This document shows, in pieces, positions 47,325-58,600 of a stretch of 64,000 bases of DNA. The stretch covers positions 189,279,127 to 189,343,126 of the forward strand of contig NC_073693.1 in assembly GCF_029784155.1 (NCBI RefSeq), given 5' to 3'. Position 1 is the first letter of the stretch, and the number at the start of each line of letters is the position of its first letter. The notes under the pieces were generated by a model. The model saw nothing but the letters and a program-made list of their open reading frames with translations. It ran no database searches and had not been told where the DNA came from. The position numbers were made by a program, and so were the translations under genes. This DNA comes from Uranotaenia lowii (lineage: Eukaryota; Arthropoda; Insecta; Diptera; Culicidae).

Positions 47325-47897
47325 GCAGGATTGCCAACATTTTTTTATTCATAAATCAGGGAAGTGGTGAAATAAAAATCAGGCAAAATCAGACTACGTT
47401 AAAGTAACGGAAATTTCGCTCAAAGTGATGACCTTTTTTTGGTCTGTGCTCCGCATTTTCACTCTAATATGTGTTGTGAGCCTACTTGGTTGAATAATTC
47501 TACTGAATCAAAGCAATCGAAAAATTCCCTTAATTCCCTTTTAAAAATATGAATTAAAAGGAATCTTTTGATTGCTTCGATTCAGCCTCATCTTCACTTT
47601 TAAACATGGTTGTCCATTTCTCCCAGAGCGGCTTGAAAAACGCAACTCAGTGAACTTTTCGTTCTGAAACACTTGCCGAGCTATGATGAGACGCCGGGCG
47701 TATACCCAATAAAGAGCAGAGAAGACTTCGCCAGGGTGAGAGCAAGAGAAAAAAATCTGCACGTTAAGTGTAGGGGAGCAGCGATAAAGCAACTCAATTG
47801 GTTTGGATCAGGCATATTTTTCAAAAATCAGGCAAAATCAATAGCTTATCAGGTAGTCGGGCTGAGCCTCGAAAAATCAGGCACATTGGCAACTCTG
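47325..47897. mobile_element. MITE, CAGGGTTGCCAACA family, copy 2
   Basis: It starts GCAGGATTGCCAACATTTTT and ends ATTGGCAACTCTG; the left half parallels copy 1 (GAAATAAAAATCAGGC, GTGATGACCTTTTTTT, AATAATTCTACTG), including the central hairpin at about 47511-47585. The right half (about 47590-47800) carries extra GC-richer sequence absent from copy 1, probably an insertion or captured DNA. Confidence 0.6.
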
Positions 47898-48200
47898 ATC
47901 ACCGCACCACCAGAGTTGGTAAATTTCGCCCGTCACGCCTGACCTGACTAGTTTTGTTACTAGAGTTATTTTTTGAAAAATATGATAAATTCATCGAATA
48001 TCCAAAAATTGAAAGATCGAAAGCCAAACTGTTTAAAATGAGAATTATATAACTGTTTTATTTAAGATATTTTATAAATTTTTGATCTAAAGTACTTTTT
48101 TTTTGAGTTTGTGCAATGTAGATATATGGTGTGCAATTCAGTTGCATTCAAAATTTTGTGAAATTTGTTCCAAATTATTGAAAATTTGGAGTATATTTTT

Positions 48201-48270
48201 ATTTCCCCTCCTCGTGATGTTTCAACTTCAAGTGATAAATGAAGGATTTCAATTTTGTTCTGGCCTTATT
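48201..48270 (+). repeat. dispersed 70-bp unit, copy 1 of 3
   Basis: The unit contains CCTCGTGATG, AAGTGA.AAA.GAAGGATTTC and TTGTTCTGGCC. An inverted copy lies at 48991-49058 and a diverged direct copy at 49291-49385. The copy 1/copy 2 pair may be the ends of one 0.86-kb element. Confidence 0.5.
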
Positions 48271-48990
48271 TAATCAGAAATTTAAAACCTTTATTTTGAC
48301 ACATTACGAGCGTTTGCTGTTTTCTTTAACATGTACTGGAAAAACTTAGATCTATGTATTGCGTAAAAAATCTCGTGAGTTTGTTTTTTTTTATTTCTAA
48401 AGATACTTGTGTACTAGATGTATTCTAAATCTACTAAATGCTGATGATCTTGTCATTAACAAGTCATCTGAATTGTCTCAATCAAAAAAAATTCTGTCAC
48501 AATATTAATTACTCTTATAGGACTTATTAATATTGTAATGGGATCGAAGTAGCCATCGACTGAAAAATGGCGTGTTTTTCCAAGGTCCGAATTTTCGTTT
48601 ATGTAAAAGTGAAATCTCAATACATAAATATCAAGAGTTATCATAATCCGGTGAAAATAACCCCAAACGGAACAAACCATGTGTGTCGGAGGGCTTTCCA
48701 GAGTCACCCGGCACGGCCAACGGCTCCGAGGGTGCAGTCAGTTAAACGGAACTTATCAAGTGGCGGATAGTGGTCCCTTCTCAGCAGAATTTAGTCCAGT
48801 GGCACACGGCACCATAGATGGCATCTGCATACGATGGATACCCCAAGTAATATTCAAACCTGAAGCACAATCCGTTTGTTCATCTACAGCAGAAATTCCA
48901 AAGCTAAGTATTCGCTCTAATTTAACTTCTTGGTTTAAAATTGGCACTCATAATTAGCAAAGATTTCTTCCGGCATCTCAATTTTATGTT

Positions 48991-49058
48991 AGGCCAGAAC
49001 AAATTTGAAATCCTTCTTTTGTCACTCAAAGTTGGAACATCGCGAGGGGGGGATAATA
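48991..49058 (-). repeat. dispersed 70-bp unit, copy 2 of 3 (inverted)
   Basis: Read on the minus strand it parallels copy 1: CCCCCTCGCGATGTTCCAAC, then CAAAAGAAGGATTTCAAA and TTGTTCTGGCC. Between the two copies lies 48271-48990, with a GC-richer part (48640-48960) open on both strands but unrecognised. Confidence 0.5.
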
Positions 49059-49290
49059 AAAAAAATAATGCGAAAAACAAATAAATTGCAAGAAAGCTGG
49101 TAAGCAACAAAATTGCATACTAAATCATTGCACAAAACCTATAAATCAAGTATTTTTTTATCGATAAATTCAATAAAATCAAGAATAAAAAAAAGTGAAA
49201 GAACTCCCATCTTCCAATATTTAGTTTTTGGTCTTGTAATCTTTCGGATATTTGATTTTTTTCTTCGAAATTTACATAAAATACTTTAAA

Positions 49291-49385
49291 CTTTATTTAT
49301 TCCTCCCTTCGTGATTTTTGAAATTTCGAAGGAGGGGGAGGGGGGGTTGACAAAAGAAGAAATTTATATTTGTTCCAGCCTTATA
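49291..49385 (+). repeat. dispersed 70-bp unit, copy 3 of 3
   Basis: It carries CTCCCTTCGTGATTTTTGAA, a G-run insertion (GGAGGGGGAGGGGGGG) and then AAAAGAAGAAATTTATATTT and TGTTCCAGCC. It is a diverged direct copy of the unit at 48201-48270. Confidence 0.4.
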
Positions 49386-50092
49386 GATTAATGAACAAAT
49401 GCATTTTTTTTGTTTTAATATTTTTTCAACAGAGGAAAGGCTTCAAAAGCTGCAGACAAATATGAAGTTTTATCTAAGTTTAACTTCCTAGATACAATCA
49501 TGAGCTCTGTTTAATTTTAACCGAGCAATTGACCTCTCAGGCAGCCAAACTGTCAAAATAGTTGTCAGGATTAATGTTGAGTTTTTCTTGAACCTGATCA
49601 AAACGTTTAAAGTTTTTATAAATAACTTATTTCATGAATGGAATAAGATATAAAATACAAAGGTAAAGCCAGTATTTCCATTTTTTTTGTGTAACTTTTA
49701 AACTATAATTAGCGTGACTGATGTTAAAAGTCAACTTCAATCCACTATTTGAGCGTGAATATTTCATTTGTATGTTATGCATTACTCCTTTTCACTAGTT
49801 GGTTCATTTGTTTTCTTCTCCGTAATCGCGAAACTTTTATGAAGCAAAGAGTAGAATTGCCAAAGGATGAATTTCCAAAAACAACCTTATTCATTTATCA
49901 CAAATGACAACTTATTGAAAAATTTGAACCAAAGGTTTAACCTCAAAACATTCCTTTTTTAATATTTCATTTGAGAAGATTTAAAGTACCTATCTAATTC
50001 TGAAAAGTCTTTTTGGGAAATGCATCAGTGTAACAGGAATAATAGCTAGGAAAATAATTTAGAGAAGATTTACAAAAAAAACTCTACTTTAC

Positions 50093-50902
50093 TAGGGTAA
50101 AACACCTAGATTTCGACAGTTTTTGCTTGTTTCGTCAGAAAAACCATGAAAATGAATTGACTGACTAAAGTTTTTCATCTCAAATATGATTGGTTCTATG
50201 AATCAGACTTTTTTCTTCATTCTCTACCTTTTTCATTGATCAAAAGTTTTAAAACAAAGTTTTTAATATCCTTTTACTAATACCTCTCGTTGATCTAGTT
50301 TTCGACATTCAATTTTAGTTTTCGACACAAAAAGTTTTAATTTTCGACAAGAACGTTTGCACCTCCTTTGTTAGCACAGGGATATGAATTTTGCATATTG
50401 GAATTCATTGTCTACTTCACGGCGTTTTTTACACCATGGAAACAGTATAAACATTCCCATGAAAATGGGTGTCGAAAAATAGATTATTGGGTGAATTTCC
50501 AGCGCTAGTTTTCGACTGCTCAAAAAACAGTTGAAATTTCTCATGTTTGCAAAAATATGAAATAAATTCCTGAAAAGATTGATTTAAGAACCTTATCATG
50601 CCATTGATTCCTTTAATGTTGCTTTCAATGCATTAAAAGGGGAGTTTTTTCATGATTCAAAATCATTCTTGATGCCATTAAATTTCATAGATGATTTAGA
50701 ATGTAACTTTTCAATTATTGATTTACTACAATTGAACAACTTATTTATAAGAATTTTTATATTCAACGTATACTAAATTGAGAGAGCAATAATAGAAAAA
50801 TATGAACATAGATAGCTTCAGCTACCAAATAGAAAGATAAGCCTTTTATTAAAAGTTTGTCGAAAACTAGCTCCTGTCGAAATCTAGAGTATCTACCCTA
50901 TA
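50093..50902. mobile_element. MITE with TAGGGTA...TAGATTTCGACA ends
   Basis: The left end TAGGGTAAAACACCTAGATT (then TCGACA) and the right end TGTCGAAATCTAGAGTATCT (then ACCCTA) are inverted repeats over about 27 bases with one small difference. Further TTTTCGACA motifs occur inside (50301, 50322, 50345, 50508). TA lies at the edges. AT-rich, no transposase. Confidence 0.75.
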
Positions 50903-51930
50903 ATTTAACCACCGTAAAACTTTTGTCTTCAAAACAGCTCTTAAAGCTTCGTATCACTGCCTCATAGATAGAATTAGGAGTTTCTTAAGGAAATATCTAA
51001 GAGCAGAGAAAGTGTAAGAAAACACGATCGCACCATTTACTAAAATGGATCCTGATCTTTAACCTCTCCCCTACTTACACAACCCTTTCCTTGGATATTT
51101 GTATATATTTAGATTTGCAGACGTGCGGACGGTTTCTATAGTTGGTGATATTTATTGACTTACCTTTGTGTTTGAATTTATCAAATCTAATCTTTGGAAT
51201 ATAAAGGGATAAAACGTTGTTTACTGATCCTAGAAACTACCATACTATCAATCCTTCCTTCATTTCTAATTGACTAGTAGGACGTGGCCGGCGCCATTAT
51301 TGTTCATTTTCCGAAGAAGTGCATGAGTTTTGTGCACTGTGAATGTTCTGCTAATCCCAAACACCATTCTGTTGCCCCTTGCACAACATTGATGGCCTCG
51401 ATCAATCACGGAGTAGCAACCATTGGCGAAGATTGAGGGATGAATCATCCTTCGGATAATCTCGAAAGAAAGAAGAAAAAAAACCATTGGCGAATTAGAA
51501 CTTGTTCTGTTCAGCCACACCAGCAACTATGGAATTTAAAATGCGTAAGTTGAGCAAAGGCAAATAAAATATATTATACGAAAATTTTATTTTGAAATTT
51601 AGGTTGAATGATCATATCTTTAAAGCCTTTCAAGTTCAATGATTTAAGGTGGATATGAGTAGTCAACCAAGCTAAGCTAAGACTAATTAATATTGTGAAG
51701 TAACTGATGTTTCGATTTAGGTACATGACATAGGTACTTATATCATTCTACAAATTCTACAAATACAGTTGAACGTGGTTGAACCTAGATAAGCGAGACA
51801 GAACTTTTATTCTCGTTTAAAGAGCTTTCTTCCTTATCCAGTGTTTTTTTTCAGGGGTTCTTATATGAATAGATTTTCACTAATTCAGCTGAAATCCAGT
51901 CCCCAGCTACTGGTTTAATTTTAAAATTCG
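50903..51930. other. intronic stretch without recognised element
   Basis: AT-rich. The minus-strand frame at 51266-51526 has no recognisable domain, and no inverted ends were found. Confidence 0.35.
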
Positions 51931-51931
51931 G

Positions 51932-52050
51932 ACCATGGCTCAGTTGGAAGAACGGTAGTTCTCTGAGCCGATACCGCGAGTTGAAGGCTAACATCTAACA
52001 CACTTGAACCAGTGTACACTGGGATAAAAGAGTGGCAACAATTTTCAGCT
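51932..52050 (+). repeat. tRNA-derived SINE-like sequence
   Basis: TGGCTCAGTTGG (51936-51947) matches the Pol III A-box consensus, and GAGTTGAAGGC about 30 bases after it (51978-51988) is a degenerate B-box. The following AAAGAGTGGCAAC segment is not tRNA. No terminal tail was recognised, so the 3' boundary is approximate. Confidence 0.45.
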
Positions 52051-52287
52051 AGCGTTTTGCCACTCTTTTCTTCGAAATAATACAACTTCTTCAATCCATA
52101 ACTTTTTTTTCAAGGTAAATTTTCTTGACCACAAAGAAACTTTTTCTTGTCTCGATCTTTCGAACCGTATATTGCTGATCTGTGCACCCAAAAATAAAAT
52201 TGCCCATTCTCCTTTATCCAGGGGAAATCGGGTGAAATGAGGCTTTCAGAGTAATCTGACCTGAAAACGGGTTGAGTCTCATTTTTT

Positions 52288-53390
52288 TGCCTTTCTTACA
52301 GAAAGGTATAGTTATCGGTCGATTTGGGAGATCATTAATTATGGGTCTTAGATATACCGTAAACTGGGGGAACTTTGATCACTTTTTTCGTTCATTTTTG
52401 AATATTTTGGAAGGGGTTACCTTTTCGTAATACCTAAAAGCGTTAAAACCCTTACTGAGGTGAGGAGTATTAAATATGATCATTGATTGCAGTACATTCA
52501 AACGACATTGGTGGTTATAATTAAATGTTTGTTACAAAACCCGATTTCGAGTTTCGGGATAACTTTGATCACTATGGTTTTTACGTATCTCAACATCTTC
52601 ATATTTATTGTTTTGATGCCATTTAGCACAAAAGGCGCGAAACATCGATAACAGTAATTTTTTGTTTGGACTTAATTGAATTTTTCAACGTTTTCTTTTA
52701 AGATCAAATATACTCAAAAGAGGGACAATGTAGCTGCATACATTTAGGGGCAAAAATAATAAACATTTCTCAATATTTTTTGGCCTCAAAAACAAATAAA
52801 ATTTTACCTTCATGCAATTCCCTAAGTCCTCGCACAGTTCCCATCTTCTTTTTTTTCTACAAACATAACCATTTGATAGTGTTTTTAGCCATTTTTTCTA
52901 TACGGGCTTTTTCATGGAAAATGACCTTTTTTTTCAATATCCAAAAATTGTCATCAACTGACCATAAAAATAACACTCAAACTTAACCTAAACCAAGAAA
53001 AAAGTTAAACTTTCACTTTGAACAACACATTTGCTCCTAAAGGCTTAAATTTGATAACAAGAGATGTTTGTTTGTGAGCCTTCAGAAAACCAGATTTTTT
53101 AGGATTTTAAAATTATATTTCAAGTAATATAAAAAATGTCCTAATAAAAACCAAATTTAGCTTATTTGTTACTCAATTTACAGACTTCCAAACCTAGTAA
53201 ACAGTTTTCAGATATTTTAACTTTATACTTAGTTAATGATTATTATCTGCAAATATTTTACGTTGATCAAAGTTACCCCGCTGATCAAAGTTCCCCCAGT
53301 TTACGGTACCTTCATAGGTACCTATCTAATCAGCTCGACGAGTTCTGATGATGTCTGTGTATTTGTGTGTATTTGTGTGAATTTTTGTAA
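52288..53390. repeat. older dispersed repeat split by a MITE
   Basis: The left part (TTGCCTTTCTTACAGAAAGG...GGTCGATTTGGGAG, 52288-52354) and right part (CCTTCATAGG...CAGCTCGACGAGTTCTGATG, 53309-53390) look like the two halves of a repeat I recall as abundant in mosquito genomes. The MITE at 52355-53308 lies between them. The right part ends in GTGTATTTGTGTG repeats. Confidence 0.45.
52355..53308. mobile_element. MITE, TACCGTAA family, copy 2
   Basis: The ends ACCGTAAACTGGGGGAACTT and AGTTCCCCCAGTTTACGGT are near-perfect inverted repeats, followed by TTGATCA in both. TA flanks both edges. It shares interior segments with the copy at 40957-41901. Ends are better conserved than in that copy. 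Confidence 0.8.
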
Positions 53391-53726
53391 ACTTTGTTCT
53401 CGACATTTTTGTGAAACTGAGCAGTACAATAAAAATGATTTTTATCTTGAAAAATTTGGTTTTTTTTCTCCTTCAACCTTTAAAAGAAAGAAAAAAAATA
53501 CAAAATAGAGAAAAAACGATGACGGCTTGGAGGTCAATCTGAACTTTCACTTGCTGAAGCCAATGGAAGATGACAACCAAACAATAGCGCCACCAAGCCC
53601 TCCATAGTAGAGTTTGAAGCATTTGGGATTTTTTTTGGAACATGCATATAATGCTAAAAAGCTTATAATCATTATTGACAAAGTTGAAGAAACAGGAAAG
53701 AACTCCGAATTAACCATTTTCGCCAG

Positions 53727-54825
53727 GTTGACCAAATACAAAAATGACAAAATTGACAAAATTGACAAAATTGAAAAAAAATGACTAAATAGACCAATTT
53801 CACTATATTGACGAAATTGACAAACTTGACATAATTCATTGACTTGACAAAATTAACTTAGTTGAAAAAATCATAAAATTGATAAAATTTATAAAAATTG
53901 ACAAAATCGCGAAAATTGGCAGAATTGACCAAATTTACGATGACAAAATGGACAAAAATCACTGAATTGACAAAATTGACAAGATTGATAAAACTGACAA
54001 ATTAAACAAAATTGAAAAAATTGACAAAATTGACAAAAATAACAATATTGACAAAAGAGATGACAAAATCGACAAAATTCATTAAATTGACAAAATTGAC
54101 AAGATTGATAAAATTGACAAAATCGACAAAATTGAAAAAATGACTAAATTAACGATGACAAAATCGACAAAATTCTCTAAATTGACAAAATTGACAATAT
54201 TGATAAAACTGACAAAAAAATCGACAAGATTGACAAAATTGAAAAAAATTGACCAAATTGACCAAATTGAAAAACTTGGCTTAATTCATTGATTTGACAA
54301 AATTCACATAGCTGAAAAAATCATAAAAATTGATAATATTTTTAAAATCGACAAAATCGAGAAAATTGGCAGAATTGACAAAATTGACTATGTCAAAATC
54401 GACAAAATTCACTGAATTGACAAAATTGACAAGATTGATAAAACTGACAAAAATCGACAAAAGGTGACAAAATTGACCAAATTGACCAAAATGACCAAAT
54501 TGTCAAAATTCACAAAATTGACAAAGACAAAATCGACAAAATTCACTATATTTACAAAATTGAAAAGATTGACAAAATTGACTGGCGAAATTTACAAAAT
54601 TGACCCAATTGACTAAATTTTGACCAAATTTACAATATTGACAAATTGACAAAATTGACAAACTTGACAGAATCGAAGGAAATTGAAAAAAATTAAAAAA
54701 TTGGCCAAATTGACAATGACAAAATCGACGAAATGCACTTAATTGACAAAATTGGCAAAGCTGTCAAAATTGGCAACATTGACAAGATTGACGAAATTGA
54801 CTAATTTGATAAAACTGACAAAAGG
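53727..54825. repeat. TTGACAAAA minisatellite-like array, 1.1 kb
   Basis: About 1.1 kb is made of 9-10 base units around TTGACAAAA. A longer pattern is superimposed: GACAAAATCGACAAAATTCA, then a run of TTGACAAAATTGACAAGATT, recurs near 53943, 54062, 54155, 54395, 54528 and 54718. The units are diverged, as in an array that grew by repeated local duplication. No coding function. Confidence 0.85.
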
Positions 54826-55604
54826 GGATTTTTTTTTATTATCTGACAATTTGCGCCGGGGGTCTTCAGATTTTCCCCAAAATTGAAAATTTGGTTCATT
54901 TTTGCGACTTAAAAACACATGTATTTTTTCAGATTTCTAACATTTTTATTTTTTGAGTTAGCTTCGGTTAGATTTTTTTGTAAATAAAAAATAACCATTT
55001 TTCAAAGCTACATAACTCTGTTGTTTCTCAACGGAAATTATAAAATAGCACATAAAAATGCATTGAAATTTTATCAGCTTTCCAAATAGAATAGTTGAAA
55101 AAAATTCAATAATGACCTTCAACGTGAAAAGCTGTAAATAAACTTTGAATGGCGTCTAAAAGTACCGTCTGCACCACCGAATATTATGCAAAATATACCA
55201 TTGTATAGCTCGATTCATGATGCAACTTTCATCTGAAGACACCAAAGTGGGCCATTAACACCTTGAAGAGTTATGAAAGAAATAATGACAAAAAATCTCT
55301 TTTTTTGCATCGAAAACAAACAATGGTCGAACAACTGCACTCACATATGGAGATAGCAAGCACTTCTAACAACATGGAAACAAAAGAACTTACCAAAGCA
55401 TGTAAAAAACACCACTTTTTCGTGCTTTGTAAAGGTCTGCAGCAAAACTAACTTTAAATTTTAACCAAAATTCTGAGTATCGTATTGTTTATGTGATATA
55501 ACTAATAATGGGAATGTTGCTTTTACAACCTGGTCATATACATACTATATAACTTATTGATTTTTCGATTAAAGATCATTGTGAAGCATAATCAATACCA
55601 ATAG
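54826..55604. other. intronic stretch without recognised element
   Basis: AT-rich. The plus-strand frame at 55263-55451 has no recognisable domain. It ends with CCAATAG directly before the second large repeat copy. Confidence 0.4.
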
Positions 55605-55606
55605 TA

Positions 55607-58600
55607 CACACTATTAATTTTTTGGTGTAAATTTATGTCAAAAACGATGCACAAAAAAGAAGCATCACTTTTGACATAAAATTACACTGGAAAATACAGA
55701 AACGCTTGAAGACATAAAATTTCCGGCTATAATTTAAGAGCACATTCAACATAGAATTATATCATCAATGATGTAAATTTACGTCAAGAAGGACGCACAA
55801 AAGCGTAGCATCGTTTTTGACAGAAATTTAGATCATTGATGATATAATATTGCATCGTACATTCTAATATGTGAATAATTCTACTAAACCAAAGCAAAGT
55901 GAAAGCCTGTCCGCCCAGACCCAGATGCCGCAGATTGTGCTGTTGTCCACGTCGACCAGACACATAGGATTGATGGTATGCTGGTGCTTCTTGTAAAATT
56001 CAAGCCGGAAATCACGTTACACCTCATAACTACCTTGTTTATTTCTTCGGGGTTTTAAATTTTCCGTACCAAATTCATCAATATTCTGTATTGGATTTTT
56101 AATAGAATAAGAAATGGACTTGGTTGGTGCATCCTCAATGAAATAAAACCATTTGAACTATGGAATGAAAATTTATTTTGCAACATTTGAAAAAGCATTA
56201 TAAAATAAAGTAATATTTTCAGATGAAATAAACTTTAAATGTCGTAAGAAAAATTTCAATTAATTTTTAAAACGTTATAGTTTAAACTGTTGTTTAGTAA
56301 ACTGTAGAATTATTTAAGAATAAAACATAATTTTCAACTAATTACTTTTCACTTCGATTTATATTCTCACACATATTATTGCAATGTGTTGATATTGTTT
56401 GGTCCTTCTTATTCATGATTGACTCTCGGTCTAGCCACCCAAAGCCGTCCTTCGAGAAGTCATGTTTGCTTGGCAATCACATGGACGTTAATACCAAGCA
56501 ATAACTTCGCACGTCATGACCTAAACGATAAAAAAATTATTTCATCAATTTAATCAAAGATTTCTAAGATAAAGAATACCGAATTTCAGTGTTTCTCGTT
56601 TTGGATTTTTTCACAGTCTTTAATGTGTTTATAATTAAACGAACAGTTGCAGGGGCATAATTTTCATAAAATTACAGCAAATATCCTGTAACAAAAAGGA
56701 GCAGGACATTTACCGTAGTTTTACAGGTCAATAGAAAATTACAGGACACTTATTTTTACGTAAGCCGCACTAATTGAGAGTGGTTTAAAATTACAAGACT
56801 ACTTTATAATCGGATTTCTTTTTTTCAATTGGATTTTTTTCGGACGATAAAAATGATACAAGTTTTGAGCAAATAATTTTATTGGACGAAATAATTAAAC
56901 AGTTATAACACTAGACATAATTTTTGATTTTATTTGCCACTTTGTTCGTTCACAGAATTTAGTCTTACTCTGAATTCAAATTTCTTTTTAAGAATTATTA
57001 AATTTTTATAAGACATAACACTCCGATTTGAACAAACGATTTTTCAATCTGCGATTATGGGAACCGTGTCTCAAGTAATCAATTGTTCTGATGAACTAAC
57101 ATTTCGCAATGATTAACAGCAAAATCTATTTTCTCGGTAGTTTTCATACGGAAATTGCGGAAGAGCTATTTATAACCCCATTTAGAAACGCCGTCGGTTA
57201 ATTTTCATCTATAACATTACTTGTAATGAAACTGAAAAACTATTTTGAAGATCAAAAGTTAGCTACCTTTCTTTTAAGTAAGCTCTAGATGTATGCCAGT
57301 GGAAAACCGTTTATGATGAGAACTGATCAGGCATTCTGCTTTTCTTTGGACAACGTTCAATAATCGTTTTTTAGCTTTTCTCTGCGTAATAGTTTAGCTT
57401 AGCTTATCTGAGAATCCACAGTCCACATAAATCGGCTGCCGTACGCCTTCGATTTCCTTATTGGGTAGCTGGAGATAGGAATAAGATAATTAATATTTTA
57501 TTTGGTCTACAACATGAGCTATTTCTTCTATTCAATGAAAACATGAATTGGATATCATTAATTCGGCTTTAGTTGTGTTAAAAAATGTGAATATTAAAGC
57601 AATTTTGAGATCAGAACTTAATAACATAAATTAGTATTTTAAACGGCATATCAATCCAGAAAAGCACATATGATATGAAAAGAAGAAATACTGACCATCG
57701 GTTTGGAGGCATTCGCTTGCGAGAATCCTTGGCAACAACCGGTTGAATCTTAAGAGTGGTTTTTGCTGTTCGTTACATTTTCCTTTCGTAGGCTCTGTTT
57801 GTATTCGTGAGCAACTTCCATCTCGTCTCGGAAATTCTTGTCATCCTTTTGCAGAGGGAAAATAATTCTCCCCGTAGCCAACATTCCTGCAACGCTGCTT
57901 CAGAAGCAGTGATGCTAAAGTATACAAAACACTGTGCTGTGGAAACCGTCATGGATTTCCTATTCCAAAACCCAAATTTAAGTTGCAGAACAAGTATTTT
58001 CAAATCCGTACTCGTTCTGTAGAAAACGTCATTCTGTTTCAAGCACTTCCGGATACTGCTTTCCAAATGAACCGAAAACATTTTGTGCATGTTTTTCCAC
58101 AACAACCGATAGATGACCATGACCACTTGCAGAAATTATTGTTCCGGTCTAAAATTTAATTCGTGCACCCCGCTTAGTGAGCAAGACCAGAATTGATGTT
58201 ATCTTCGATTTATCTGATGAAACAGCTGCAGCGTATACGGATCCCTAGAAAATCAAAGTTTTGGACATAATACTTTTAAATCGTTGCGCTTACATATTAT
58301 TACTGAAAACATACCTGTAATCACTGGTTTGAACACGGAATTCCAAGGAAAATTGAAGGGTGTTAAATTCCCACGCAGCAAAGATCGGTTTTATATTATC
58401 CTTTTTCTGTAGTTCTTTTTAAGGCACTTAGGCAATTGCTACCTGATCATGAAACGGATTTTTCTCAAAGAATGTCACCAAAAACATAACGTCACAGCAC
58501 GGCCAACGATGCAATGAGGTGAACGCGTGAAGACCTGCCCAGAAGCTTTTCGTTTCGTCAAGCGCTTTTCCTGATCGTCCTGATTTCCACAAAAGCTGGA

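Noticed and set aside
48679..48957. GC-rich 92-aa ORF as a candidate Optix C-terminal exon
   Set aside because: No SDSSDSD- or Ser/Pro-rich tail features, no acceptor in the right phase, and open frames on both strands.
53727..54825. CRISPR-like array
   Set aside because: Units are directly contiguous and diverged without spacers, and the DNA is clearly eukaryotic.
53727..54825. TTGACA motifs as bacterial -35 boxes
   Set aside because: They are the repeat unit of a minisatellite in an insect intron.
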